Shown here one piece after another: positions 41,467-52,563 of a DNA stretch of 64,000 nucleotides. The stretch is from assembly GCF_040869045.1 (NCBI RefSeq), contig NC_090319.1, forward strand, positions 360,857,739-360,921,738, in the 5' to 3' direction. Under the pieces are notes generated by a model. The model did no database searches. It worked only from the letters and a program-made list of their open reading frames with translations, and was not told the origin of the DNA. The translations under genes and the position numbers were made by a program. Source of the DNA: Eurosta solidaginis (Eukaryota > Arthropoda > Insecta > Diptera > Tephritidae). The stretch's first letter is position 1. Each line of letters begins with the position of its first letter.

Positions 41467-44058
41467 AGGTCTCTTAAGCTAGTCCAACCTTTTCAGCCCA
41501 ATCAAAGAACGAGACCGTACTAAATTGCACAACATTTATTACTAATTTAGTACCGATTAATTAAATTTATTACCCTTGTATTTTAAAAAATATCGAGGGT
41601 TGGGCTAGCTTAAGTTTAAGCCAACCCAACCCATATCCACAATCAAAAAACGAGACCGTACTAAACTGCAAATCATTTATTACTAATTTAGTACCGGTTA
41701 ATTAAATTTATTACCCTTGTATTTTAAAAAATATAGAGGGTTGGGCTAGCTTAAGTTTAAGCCAACCCAACCCATATCCACAATCAAAAAACGAGACCGT
41801 ACTAAACTGCAAAACATTTATTACTAATTTAGTACCGGTTAATTAAATTTATTACCCTTGTATTTTAAAAAATATCGAGGGTTGGGCTAGCTTAAGTTTA
41901 AGCCAACCCACCCCATATGCACAATCAAAAAACGAGACCATACTAAACTGCAAAACATTTATTACTAATTTAGTACCGGTTAATTAAATTTATTACCCTT
42001 GTATTTTAAAAAAAATCGAGGGTTGGGCTAGCTTAAACTTAAGCCTGCCCAACCCATATGCACAATCAAAAAACGAGACCGTACTAAACTGCAAAACATT
42101 TATTACTAATTTAGTACCGGTTAATGAAATTTATTACTCTTTTATTTTAAAAAATATCGAGGGTTGGGCTAGCTTAATTTTAAGCCAACCCAACCCATAT
42201 GCGCAATCAAAAAACGAGACCGTACTAAACTGCAAAACATTTATTACTAATTTAGTACCGGTTAATGAAATTTATTACTCTTTTATTTTAAAAAATATCA
42301 AGGGTTGGGCTAGCTTAATTTTAAGCCAACCCAACCCATATGCACAATCAAAAAACGAGACCGTACTAAATTGGACAATATTTATTACTAATTTAGTACC
42401 GGTTAACTAAATTTATTACCCTTGTATTTTAAAAAATATCGAGAGTTGGGCTAGCTTAAGTTTAAGCCAACCCAACCCATATGCACAATCAAAAAACGAG
42501 ACCGTACTAAACTGCAAAAAATTTATTACTAATTTAGTACCGGTTAATTAAATTTATTACCCTTGTATTTTATAAAATATCTAGGGTTGGGCTAGCTTAA
42601 GTTTAAGCCAACCCAACCCATATGCACAATCAAAAAACGAGACCGTACTAAACTGCAAAACATTTATTACTAATTTAGTACCGGTTAATTAAATTTATTA
42701 CCCTTGTATTTTAAAAAATATCTAGGTTTGGGCTAGCTTAAGTTTAAGCCAGCCCAACCCATATGCACAATCAAAAAACGAGACCGTACTAAACTGCAAA
42801 ACATTTATTACTAATTTAGTACCGGTTAATTAAATTTATTACCCTTGTATTTTAAAACATATCGAGGGTTGGGCTAGCTTAAATTTAAGCCAACCCAACC
42901 CATATGCACAAATGCTGGGTAAACTTAAGCTAGCCCAACCCTCGATATTTTTTAAAATACAAGGGTAATAAATTTAATTAACCGGTACTAAATTAGTAAT
43001 AAATGTTGTGCAATTTAGTACGGTCTCGTTTTTTGATTGTGCATATGGGTTGGGTTGGCTTAAAATTAAGCTAGCCCAACCCTCGATATTTTTTAAAATA
43101 CAAGGGCACTAAATTTAATTAATCGGTACTAAATTAGTAATAAATGTTTTGCAGTTTAGTACGGTCTCGTTTTTTGATTGTGCATATGGGTTGGGTTGGC
43201 TTAAACTTAAGCTAGCCCAACCCTCGATATTTTTTTAAATACAAGGGTAATAAATTTCATTAACCGGTACTAAATTAGTAATAAATGTTTTGCAGTTTAG
43301 TACGGTCTCGTTTTTTGATTGTGGATATGGGTTGGGTTGGCTTAAACTTAAGCTAGCCCAACCCTCGATATTTTTTAAAATACAAGGGTAATAAATTTAA
43401 TCAACCGGTACTAAATTAGTAATAAATGTTTTGCAGTTTAGTACGGTCTCGTGTTTTGATTTTGCATATGGGTTGGGTTGGCTTAAATTTAAGCTAGCCC
43501 AACCCTCGATATTTTTTAAAATAAAAGGGTAATAAATTTAATTAACCGGTACTAAATTAGTAATAAATGTTGAGCAGTTTAGTACGGTCTCGTTTTTTGA
43601 TTGTGCATATGGGTTGGGCTGGCTTAAACTTAAGCTAGCCCAACCCTCGATATTTTTTAAAATACAAGGGTAATAAATTTAATTAACCGGTACTAAATTA
43701 GTAATAAATGTTTTGCAGTTTAGTACGGTCTCGTTTTTTGATTGTGCATATGGGTTGGGCTGGCTTAAGTTTAAGCTAGCCCAACCCTCGATTTTTTTTA
43801 AAATGCAAGGGTAATAAATTTAATTAACCGGTACTAAATTAGTAATAAATGTTGAGCAGTTTAGTACGGTCTCGTTTTTTGATTGTGCATATGGCTTGGG
43901 CTGGCTTAAACTTAAGCTAGCCCAACCCTCGATATTTTTTAAAATACAAGGGTAATAAATTTAATTAATCGGTACTAAATTAGTAATAAATGTTGTGCAA
44001 TTTAGTACGGTCTCGTTTTTTGATTGGGCTGAAAAGGTTGGGCTAGCTTAAGAGACCT
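41467..44058. mobile_element. Foldback-like element 1 (142-bp monomer palindrome)
   Basis: The outer ends are AGGTCTCTTAAGCTAG and its inverse, flanked by 9-bp AAAATTAAA (41458-41466 and 44059-44067). The left arm has about ten direct monomers of ~142 bp (CGAGACCGTACTAAA near 41509 onward) and the right arm about eight in reverse. A loop of only some 15 bases lies near 42908-42930. Every monomer junction is itself an imperfect palindrome (GGGTTGGGCTAGCTTAA / TTAAGCCAACCCAACCC), and each has an inner CGGTACTAAA/TTTAGTACCG pair. No transposase. Structure and 9-bp duplication match FB-type elements. Confidence 0.85.
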
Positions 44059-44067
44059 AAAATTAAA

Positions 44068-45105
44068 AGTAGTCGGATCAGGTTAATCTGCTCATGCTTT
44101 CTATGCATTTTGATGCGCTGAAACCGAATAAGCTATAAGAATTGGCCCAACTGGTCATGGTATGGCCTTAACCTCAAAAGACGTAAAAAAATCACTACAG
44201 ATTGATTTTTAAACAACGTTAGGACCAAGCCAAGACCTGCTAGCCCAATTCCTTTGGCGGATTCAGATTCGGAGCATCGCAGTACTTGGGAAAACATCCG
44301 CGGCTTTGACTTAACGAAAGTATGTACGTAAATGAAAAAAAGTTACACATTCAATTCAATTTCATATACACTAAGCTTATTACTTTAAACGAGCAATTCT
44401 TGTTTGTTTGCATAGCCGAACGATCTCGGGAACGGCTCAACCGATTTAAATGAAATTTAGCACAGAGCTAATGTATCACCTTCGAAGACTTTCTACCTAG
44501 ATGTTTCACAAGGTTGCCACCTATTCGAAATTAAAAAAAAAGTTGCATGAGATATACCGATATGGGTACCAAAGGAAAGGTATTTCACTCCGCATTACAA
44601 TAGGGACATTTTTGAGTAGGGTTGCCATTTAGGGTTGGGGTAGTTAGACGAAATAGTACTATACTTAAGCTTTAAAGGAGAACATTAAAGTTAAAAATCT
44701 TGTTAAAAAACTTTCACATGATTCGACTCACTTTTCTTAATTTCACACACGCTAATAAAATTGAAATGTAATATCAAGGCACCGTGGCAAATTCTAGCAA
44801 AATATATTTAAACGCATATGTTTGGTAAATATGAAATGAATAATTGCAATTTCTCACAGATTATTAGAAAGATTTCTCGCCATAGCAAAAAGATATCTCA
44901 CCATGGTAATTTGCTACCGTTGAATACTGGAGGCATATGTTCAATTTGAAAACGACATCTAACCATTTAACTACTTACCAACAGGAAGCGTTTAGGGAAG
45001 TAAGTTGACATTTAATTAAACTAACTGATAGTTGTCATTCGTGAAATTTACAAGTTTTTGGAATGTAATAAAATTGTGAGACATTCATAGTGTATAACTA
45101 AGAGA
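44068..45105. repeat. Unclassified repeat-like sequence (44380-44640), otherwise empty
   Basis: ATCTCGGGAACGGCTCAACCGATTTAAATGAAATTT and nearby GATATGGGTACC words resemble non-autonomous DNA elements seen widely in insect genomes. Edges are not visible. The remainder is AT-rich and empty. Confidence 0.3.
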
Positions 45106-45195
45106 ATGTTTGAAATTAATAATTCGGCGCATGAAGATACTCGAGAAACATTGCCAGCACAACGAAACGTTGGCGAGCAAAGCTCGGTCGCCCAG
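45106..45195 (+). other. Weak candidate exon A
   Basis: The 30 codons from ATG to a CAG|GTACTG donor read like coding sequence (HEDTRETLPAQRNVGEQSS) and are less AT-rich than their surroundings. It ends in phase 0. No homology is recognised. It could equally be part of an unknown element. Confidence 0.22.
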
Positions 45196-46117
45196 GTACT
45201 GTGTTTTTATTTAAGATATTATTGCAAACATAGTTCTTATTCTCATCAGAATCAGAATCTTCTGAAATTTTGCGTTCGGAAAAAGCGCTGCCCTCAAGAT
45301 TTTTATAAAAAGAATGATATTATTTTGGTTTTTCACACAATTTTTCCAAGTATTTTAGTTTTGATTCGGGAAGAGGCAACGGCTTGGAATAAACCGGTTT
45401 GCCTTCTTTTAAACAACTATTTTTTTTTTATATTAGGCTATTAAAAATTCTTCATCGGTGTAATTTTTTTTGAAGAATACCAGGCACGTATACCCGAACG
45501 ATGGAACATACGAATATATGCTGTTCTTCTTTTTTTTTCAAAAATTGTAAAAATTGTTTAGCCATATCCACGAGTGTGTCATACAATATGCCACATTCAT
45601 TTTTCTGGCTCAACTTTGTGTGACTGAATTGTACATTCGTGAAAATGGCATTGCAAATTTTTGGGGTTTCCATGTACGTAGGAAGCTCTAGATTTAAGTA
45701 GAACCTAGAGAATGTAAAGTGTAATCCAAAGAGGCCTCTAACACAAAATCGGAAAAATTGCACATTCATGCTTCTGGCTAGCGGGCGACGATATGTAATT
45801 CCTCAAAATACAGCAAAAATAGAAATACAAAATTTTTTTTTTAACTTGTTTAGTATTGCACTCAGGATGGTATTGATTGAGCGCGAGGAGAATATAAGTT
45901 AAGGGATAGTTCTAATCCTTTGCAGCTAAGTGATTCACTGTTAAGTTAAACCTTACTATTTTCAGCACTGACTAGCAAGTTAAGCTTTTTCAATTAGTTT
46001 TCGGCAATATTACAGGCTAAACAAGCCGGCATTCAAATACTTGCTAGATATTCTTAACAACTCCTTGCCACTAAATAAATAAAAAAAAGTTGAGTGCATG
46101 TCTTCGTTTTTTCGCAG
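45196..46117. other. No feature supported
   Basis: AT-rich. It holds the right inverted repeat near 45762-45798 and short frames on both strands without domains. Confidence 0.35.
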
Positions 46118-46183
46118 AGGGAGGACACCAAAAAGGCGTTGGAAAGGGCCATGAGGTGGGTCTTAGCCAATCTGTTTCAGTGA
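46118..46183 (+). other. Weak candidate terminal exon B
   Basis: A strong acceptor (pyrimidine run then TTTTTTCGCAG) precedes 21 codons, REDTKKALERAMRWVLANLF plus Q, then TGA. The start phase is 0, so it could join candidate exon A in frame. No family is recognised and no expression evidence is available. Confidence 0.22.
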
Positions 46184-46599
46184 GGTACCTTCAGAGGTGC
46201 TGAACATTTTGCAACCGTTGCTTTGTGCTCAATGGATAACTTGGCACTTTAGGGCTCTGTGTTTTAGTTTCCAAATCGGAAACATATGGTATTTTGTACT
46301 CGGTTCAATGGGCATGAGAACAGCTCTGGATACAACCGAGCACATTTAAAAGGACTCAAATCTGACGGACAGCTGATAAAACCAGTTTCCTTAAAACAAT
46401 TTAGTCAAATGCGAGATGAATTTGTTAATACAACCATATAGTTTCCTCCCCATCGCTTCCGTCTTAGTTCACAAGCTTGCGTTTTGAAAAAAAAAAAAAA
46501 AAACGGACTATTTTGCTGGATTCGCTGTTGCACGGCATGCACGGCAATTTTTATACGTTCTGCTCCTTTTAATACCTTCTATGATCTAAATGGACTTGT

Positions 46600-46897
46600 A
46601 ATAGGATTCAAAGGGTTGAAAAGCACAATACAAGGCAATCTTGTTAAAAGTATGAATGTATCATACAAATACTTGGCAGGCTAGGCTCTGGCGACCCCAG
46701 CCTCCTCATGTAACTAAGATGTGGGGGCGAGATGGCCTAGAAGGTTCAATGTGGTCATTTTACATCGTTCCCAAGATAGTTGAGCTTCTACCTTAATGGT
46801 GCTTGTTACCGTAGCCTACCGGATCTATATACGGCAAAGGACCATCAATATCGATAACACTCCACCAAACCTTCTTTATCGCTACAACGACCACAAC
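46600..46897 (+). mobile_element. (CAA)n-tail family fragment 3
   Basis: Its blocks are reversed relative to 5018-5345: CTGGCGACCCCAG, CGTTCCCAAGATAG, CTTAATGGTGCTTGTTACC, GGATCTATATACGGCAAAGG, then CGCTACAACGACCACAACA at the right. So it lies on the plus strand with its degenerate (CAA) tail at the end. Confidence 0.55.
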
Positions 46898-47742
46898 ATG
46901 AACTTGTGAAATTTTAAAATTTAAAAAAATTGTCTCAAATGGGTTAAGATTTTTATCCATTCGACATTATAGTCCAATTCTTTATGAGAGAACTGTCAAA
47001 TTGAATCACTCTTTGTTCAGTTCTCTTTGATTGAGACATATCCTCCAAAAAGACTTAATTAACATAATAAAAAAGTGACAGTAGACAAATTCTGATTCAT
47101 AAAATTATAAAATATATGCAATTGTTCGCTTAAACTATAACTGCTTTGGCCATAACTTCTTAACAGCCAATCCCAGAGTTTTGATTTTAGGATAACTGAT
47201 GTGCATGGTGATTGGCTGTCGACTCCTAAATGGAAAGTGGATAATTTTTTCTCTTAACTCTATTTGGCGGCTACTGCTTGATATTTTCGAATATCATAAA
47301 TTCAAATCAACAATACTTACACACAGACCCCCTTTTTCCGTAAATGATATTTGTACCTTCGTTTCCAAGATTAATCATTGAGTATCAAGACCTACAAACT
47401 TTAATTGCAAAGGCCGCTAATGGGGTTATTTACCTGAAAACAAAAAAGTGGAAAATTTATTAATAAATTAGTATGCAAGCAAAATACTATAAACTATGAT
47501 ATAAGTATAGTTATTAACTGGTAAATGAATAATTAGTACTTTGCTTTGATATTTATCAAGTCAATTAAGCGTAACAAACTAAGTATGAGTTATTGTGTGC
47601 ACTTTAAGTTATGATTTATGTTACTAACAAAGCAATGATAAGAAATAATGAGACTCTTGACACAGACGACTTCTCAGTGTGGCGATAAGTGAGTTTAAGA
47701 CAAATAATAGAATGCTATCATAAATCTCGCCTATTGGATTGA
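46898..47742. other. No feature supported
   Basis: AT-rich sequence. A 60-codon frame at 47199-47381 has no domain. Confidence 0.4.
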
Positions 47743-48570
47743 CCATGAGTGTTTTCAACCTTTCGTTGAAGTCCTTTGTCATTCCCGAACATTAGATGAT
47801 GGCAGAGATAATTCCACTACTAAAGCCTGGAAAAACAACCGACCGATATCACTCCTATCGCAAGTATCGAAGACATTGGAAACCGTCATGCTCCCTAATT
47901 TTTCTGCGATTCTTCGCTTAGCCACCTATCAGCATGGTTACCAAAAAATACATAGCACTACCACCGCGCTAAACGCTATAAACACCCAGATAAATTGGGG
48001 ACTTAAGCAGCAAAAACCTCATCATAGGACAGTGCTCGTGGCACTTGACCTATTAAAAGATTTTGATGCAGTCAACCAAGGCACGCTACTCCAAGACAAA
48101 AAGGTTCAACAAATTCCCCTCGTCTAAAAAGATGAAACGCTAACTACTTATCTGAATGGTCGGCAAGCGTCAGTTCACACAGCGTGGTGTCCTATCCCGA
48201 TTCTGTTCAATTTCTACATATCAAAATTATTTTTCTACACCATAGACGACTCATTCAGTCTATGTGATGTCCTCAAAGGTGTTACGGGTAACGATAGAGG
48301 CGATCACTTTCAAGGCAATTGCTCTCGAAATTGTTTCCAAAATACAAAACCGCAACAAAATCCTCAATTCGCTTGCCAGCAGCACCTGGGGAAAATATAA
48401 AAAAAAATGTGAACCACTTACAAACAACTGCCGGTCGATCATGTGCTACGCGTCACTAGTTTGTTCGTCTGGTCTTAAAAACACATACTGGAATAGGATG
48501 CAGGCCTGTCAAAATGCTGAAAATATGCAAGAAAGTATATGGCAGGATTGATATTATTCCTCTGGATTCT
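47743..48570 (+). pseudogene. Decayed LINE reverse transcriptase relic
   Basis: Ordered matches to the LINE RT of 20371-23226: the FNLS/FVIPE segment, LLKPGK, QHGY.KIHSTT.ALNAI (for QHGF.KLHSTT.ALNVI), TVLVALDLLKDFDAVNQG, then a deletion, GRQASV, FNFYIS, and finally RNKILNSLASSTWGK with CYASLVCSSGLK..YW. YADD is gone, and stops and shifts break every block. It keeps the segment after CYAS that is deleted in the triplicated LINEs, so it is an older relative. Confidence 0.85.
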
Positions 48571-48754
48571 CGTTATAGACAGCCCTTTTCAGAGCCCAAA
48601 ACTCTATATGGTACCTAAAAATTCCCTAGAACTAACGCAACTTCGTTTTAAATCCATTAAGCTGAGCAATAAACATTTGACCTTGAGTCATATTTGAGCT
48701 CAAGTTGATAACTATCGTGAATCTCAAATGATAAGTGTTGTTTCTCAGCAGTGC

Positions 48755-49010
48755 CGCAACGATTTTTCGATGGGATTTGGGTTCAGGAAAAAAGTTCCAC
48801 TACGGACATTTTTGGGTCGGACAGGCTATACATGAAAATTTTACAATCAAATGAAAATTTTTTAGTAGGTCATGAAAAAACCTTAAAAATCAAAGTCGAA
48901 AAAAGTCAAAAAAATGAAATTTCGCAGGATCGAAAATTATTAATTTTTCCTGAGCCCAAATCCTATCGAAAAATCGATGGCGCGATATCGGTTAATAAAT
49001 CGAATGGTCT
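48755..49010. mobile_element. Hairpin MITE, copy 2 (decayed)
   Basis: The left arm CGATTTTTCGATGGGATTTGGGTTCAGGAAAAAAGTTCCACTACG and right arm TTTTTCCTGAGCCCAAATCCTATCGAAAAATCGATGGCGCGATATC are inverse and match the arms at 9348-9759. The outer GGGTCGATTT ends and the target duplication are not recognisable. Confidence 0.65.
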
Positions 49011-49014
49011 AATA

Positions 49015-49715
49015 TACATATTCTCTACAAAAAGCAAATTTTTTACATATCAAAAAATACTGTTCCTTAAGATGAAAAAAGATAGTTTTCAACTTCTACT
49101 CAGGCGTATTCCATGTTTGTTCGGACTTCACCTCTAGCTGAATAATTCATATTTTTCTACATACTCGTAGGGTTGTTATATGCATGAGTGTGTAAGTATA
49201 TGAGTATTAGTAATTTTTTAATGTTCCTAAAAGCTTAGTCCAGCACCTGTACATGTCTTTACACGTGTTGTTTACTTTTCTGATTAAACTTTTTAAGTTG
49301 TGTATGCACATGGATTTACGATATAAAGCCAGCAATCAATTAAGCACACAATAACATTAGACAAGGGTAAATAAAGAAAGCGGCATAAGCTGTTAGATAA
49401 ATGAACTTAGCACAATAAGGTAAGTAATAACGGAAATGGGAAAAGTGAAATTTCTTAATTTTGATTATATAAACGTTTATTTATTTATTTATTTATTTAT
49501 AGTGAGTTTTCGCATCAAACTTAATTCAATAGAAATTGAAATACATCTAACTTTTCAGCTTACAAACCTCCTAGTATCTCATAACAAGTGGAAGGCTTGT
49601 CCTTTGAGATGGTTGAATCATGTAAATGGCTATGTGGTCTTAGCATTCGTCTGTGTTGTAGTGGTCAATGCTTTTTAGATCTCTCTAACTATTATTCTTT
49701 TCTGACAAAATGCAG
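49015..49715. other. No gene supported; short (TTTA)n run near 49478-49500
   Basis: AT-rich sequence with a TTTA microsatellite. A frame at 49436-49678 is made largely of the microsatellite and is unsupported. Confidence 0.4.
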
Positions 49716-49862
49716 CCCAACAAGCTAAAAGTGATGCACGAATCGGCGAAAACAGGTAGGGATATTACGGAATTGAGTTTACCGGAACCGGAATCAGAAC
49801 TTTGTTTTACCGAACCTCAAACCGGAATCGCCTGTCGAAGGTGGGCAGAAATGGAATTAAAT
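49716..49862 (+). other. Candidate host exon (phase 0-0)
   Basis: 147 bases (49 codons) lie between a TGCAG acceptor preceded by a pyrimidine-rich stretch and a GTAAGA donor. The frame is open and rich in charged residues (LPEPESELCFTEPQTG, RRWAEMELN), with codon choice and GC unlike the AT-rich surroundings. It could be an internal exon of a gene extending beyond the window. No family is recognised. Confidence 0.3.
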
Positions 49863-50289
49863 GTAAGAAGCATGTCGAATAAAATAATGTAAAAGATTTT
49901 TTTTAATTAGTGGTTAAGCTGAGTAATAGGCAAACGCCTACTATATGTATCTTGACGGCTCTTTATATCTACTATACATATTTTTGACTTGTTTAATTTT
50001 TAGCTAATATCTACTAAGCTTTCTATATTTATTTCCTTACACTGTATACTTTTATTGTCTTGATTTTTGATGAGTAAACATCCCTAGTCACGGTTTGGAG
50101 GAATAGAAAATGTAATCGGAGGGTAGGCGTAGTGTTTTGTATATTTGTGCTGTATGGGGGAATACAGATTTTAAGCGAAACTATAGTCACTGTCCTGTAG
50201 TATAATTTGGAAAAAATGTACGCGATAAAGTTGAGGAAAATAAAGTCAAGTTAAGGAAAGGAAAGTAAAAGAAAGAAAAGGTTTGTAAC

Positions 50290-50840
50290 CGAATTGTTAT
50301 TGAAATGTCATAAACTTGATATCGATACCAAAGGATACCGATGAGTTAACGATTTTGTATCGAGGAGTTTATCGAAAAATTATAGGTTTATTATCGAAAA
50401 TGTATCGGTAAATATAAATGTATCAATTTTTAAATATATGTTATTCAAAAGTTATCGATTTGTGTTTGCGAATCGCGAAGTTATCTAATTAGAAAGCATT
50501 GATTATCTATCGAAAAATTATCAATATGTTATTAAAAAGTTATCGACTTGTATTGGAATAGTTATCGATTTGTTAACAATTTGTTACCAATATGTTATCG
50601 ATATGTTAAGGACGACTCATCGGTTTGTTATTAAACGATACCGATTAAATTTCAATATGAAATCAATGGCACACCTGTAGCCCGTCGATAAAAAGGCGAT
50701 AAGAACAATAACTCTACGATAAGACACCAATTGTATGCCGATAACTCGTTGATAACAGCCCGAAAAAAAAGAATACCTTGCCTGTATCAGTTTTTACCGA
50801 TAAGAAGCCGAAGAAGTTCTTCTGAAAAAAGCCCGACATT
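50290..50840. repeat. CGATAA-rich repeat, uninterrupted copy
   Basis: The left arm is full of GTTATCGA/TGTTATCG words. The centre (50608-50630) reads GGACGACTCATCGGTTTGTTAT, and the right arm is full of CGATAA words. Its order shows how the copy at 11930-12262 plus 19110-19300 looked before the piggyBac-like insertion. Arms are loosely inverse, so this may be another foldback family. Confidence 0.6.
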
Positions 50841-51304
50841 ATTTGCTTCGGTTAAAGTTACCTCTGCTGTGGTTTAACCTTAACCCCTGGGCGTGATCTA
50901 GTTAATTTTAATTAGTTTTCCAGACATACCCTTGTTAAGACATCGCACCTCTCGCGTCCTTGGTACTCACCATTTTTTTTTTTCATAAGAGTTTTAAATT
51001 TAAAATGGAGCTTGCTAGGTCTTCTTTCAGAAATTCGTAGATCAGCGATGTTTTTCCGAAAACCAATTCAAAATTACAGAAACCATGAACTGTGGAAGGT
51101 GTTGGCCCAACACTGTTGGGGGTATCAAAGCAACACGAAAAAAATCTGTACGATATTGATGGCAAATCGATCAACCCTACATGTAGAAAATGTGCATTAT
51201 AAGCTGGTGACCGCGCGTATTCTATAGCAAAGTTTATCTGATAATTTGTCTTCGCTGCCTTTTAACTATTCCTGTTAAGGTGGGCTAGATTTGTTAGTGT
51301 GAGC
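50841..51304. other. Left flank of the LOA-like insertion; no feature
   Basis: Short overlapping frames on both strands at about 50983-51227 carry no domain. The sequence runs to the 11-bp target duplication. Confidence 0.4.
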
Positions 51305-51315
51305 AGCAGCACAAA

Positions 51316-51424
51316 GATAGGATAGGTTAGGTGGTAGCTGCCCTGATAAGGATAGCTCACTTGGACAAAACGAAGGTCCGTTGTGATACCACATACACCA
51401 AAAATAACGGTGACCTAGATCCAG
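51316..51424 (-). other. LOA-like 3' UTR and tail
   Basis: About 108 bases lie between the stop and the target repeat. In element sense they hold GTGGTATCACAACGGACC and end CCACCTAACCTATCC-TATC. There is no poly-A; the tail looks like a short CCTA(A)/CCTAT repeat. Confidence 0.65.
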
Positions 51425-52563
51425 CTACTTAGAGAATCGTTGGGTAGCAACGATAAAGCTCCGAATGATACCGATCTCAACTTTGGATATATCCTCGGGA
51501 GATCCAAGTGAGTCGCGACCGAAGTACTTTCGCCTAATTCCGGCAAAAGCTGGACAATCAAGCATAAAGTGATTTGGTGATTCCACCTCATCATCCTCCA
51601 TACAGCTGCAGCAGGATGGAGTTTCCAGTATATTGAGACGTACCGCATGGATACCCATGGGACAGTGCCCTGTCAAAACCCCAATGACCATTGATAGGTG
51701 AGCCTTAGTGAACCCAATTATTTCAGCAGACCTCCTACCATCCACTTTCGGCCAGAAAGATCTTGCTACCCTGCAAGACGTGGTATCCGCCCAACGTTTG
51801 CTGAGCTGATTCGAGGCCCAGCTATGTAGGAGCAATCCACAGGTGGCCAGCGGGATCCCGAAGTCCCTACAACCATCTTCATCCGGTTCAGTTGTACCGA
51901 TGCGGGCTAAGAGATCCGCTTGACAGTTACCCGGGATATCACTATGGCCCGGGACCCAGATAATCTTAATTGTAAAATAATTCGATGCAATCGCAAGCGA
52001 GGTCAGGCACTCCCAGACCACCCTCGATCGCACTGTAGTTGAGCTCAAGGCCTTGATAGCCGATTGGCTATCAGAGTAGATGTTAAATTCCCTAACCGTG
52101 GTAGCACTGGATAGCATTCCATCCACCGCATCCTTAATCGCAGCAATTTCCGCTTGGAATACACTGCAGTGATCAGCCAACTTAAACTTGCGGCTTAAAT
52201 TTAGCTCTTGACAAAAGACCCCCCCACCAACCTTTCCATCCAGCTTTGACCCATCCGTGAACAAGTTAACCGGTCCCATGCCCCAGATAATTCCTCTTCC
52301 CCAATCCTCTCTCTCTGGAATAACTGGGGTGAAGGTTGTATAGGGAGCTGTTATCGGCATACAGTAGTCCGTTCTGTCCGGGATGAAGTCGAAACTGGTA
52401 AGAAGGCTAGAGTGTCCGCGGTCAGAAAGTCTATATCCCATATCACGAAGCCTGACCAACGACCTTGCCGCGGCCGCCTTTCCCGCAATATCTACTGGGT
52501 ATATGTTCAGCATGACGTTCAGTGCCAAGGTAGGTGTTGTTCTGAGAGCGCCACTGATACCGG
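51425..52563 (-). pseudogene. LOA-like polyprotein, C-terminal part: RNase H and zinc knuckle
   Basis: The open minus-strand frame begins in element sense at GISGALRTTP; an ATG at 52591 lies in antisense leader and is accidental. RNase H residues are present: D in LFTDGS, E in FQAEIAAI, D in IYSDSQSAI, and WVPGHSDIPGN..AD. Further on is a knuckle CCSC-x10-H-x4-C (near residues 348-367) and a C-terminal tail ending at 51425. The RNase H would degrade RNA during replication. The open frame shows the insertion is young, but the part is cut from its RT by the inversion. Confidence 0.85.

Larger units (their letters stand above)
41188..45798. repeat. Inverted repeat pair flanking a 4.6-kb region
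   Basis: ATATCGTCGCCCGCT followed by GCCAGAAGCATGAATGTGC (about 41188-41223) recurs in reverse complement at about 45762-45798, with one or two mismatches. These may be the ends of an older element into which Foldback-like element 1 inserted, but no target duplication was found. Confidence 0.5.

Noticed and set aside
41467..44058. CRISPR-like array
   Set aside because: The repeats are ~142 bp without unique spacers, lie in inverted arms in an animal genome, and are bounded by a transposition scar.
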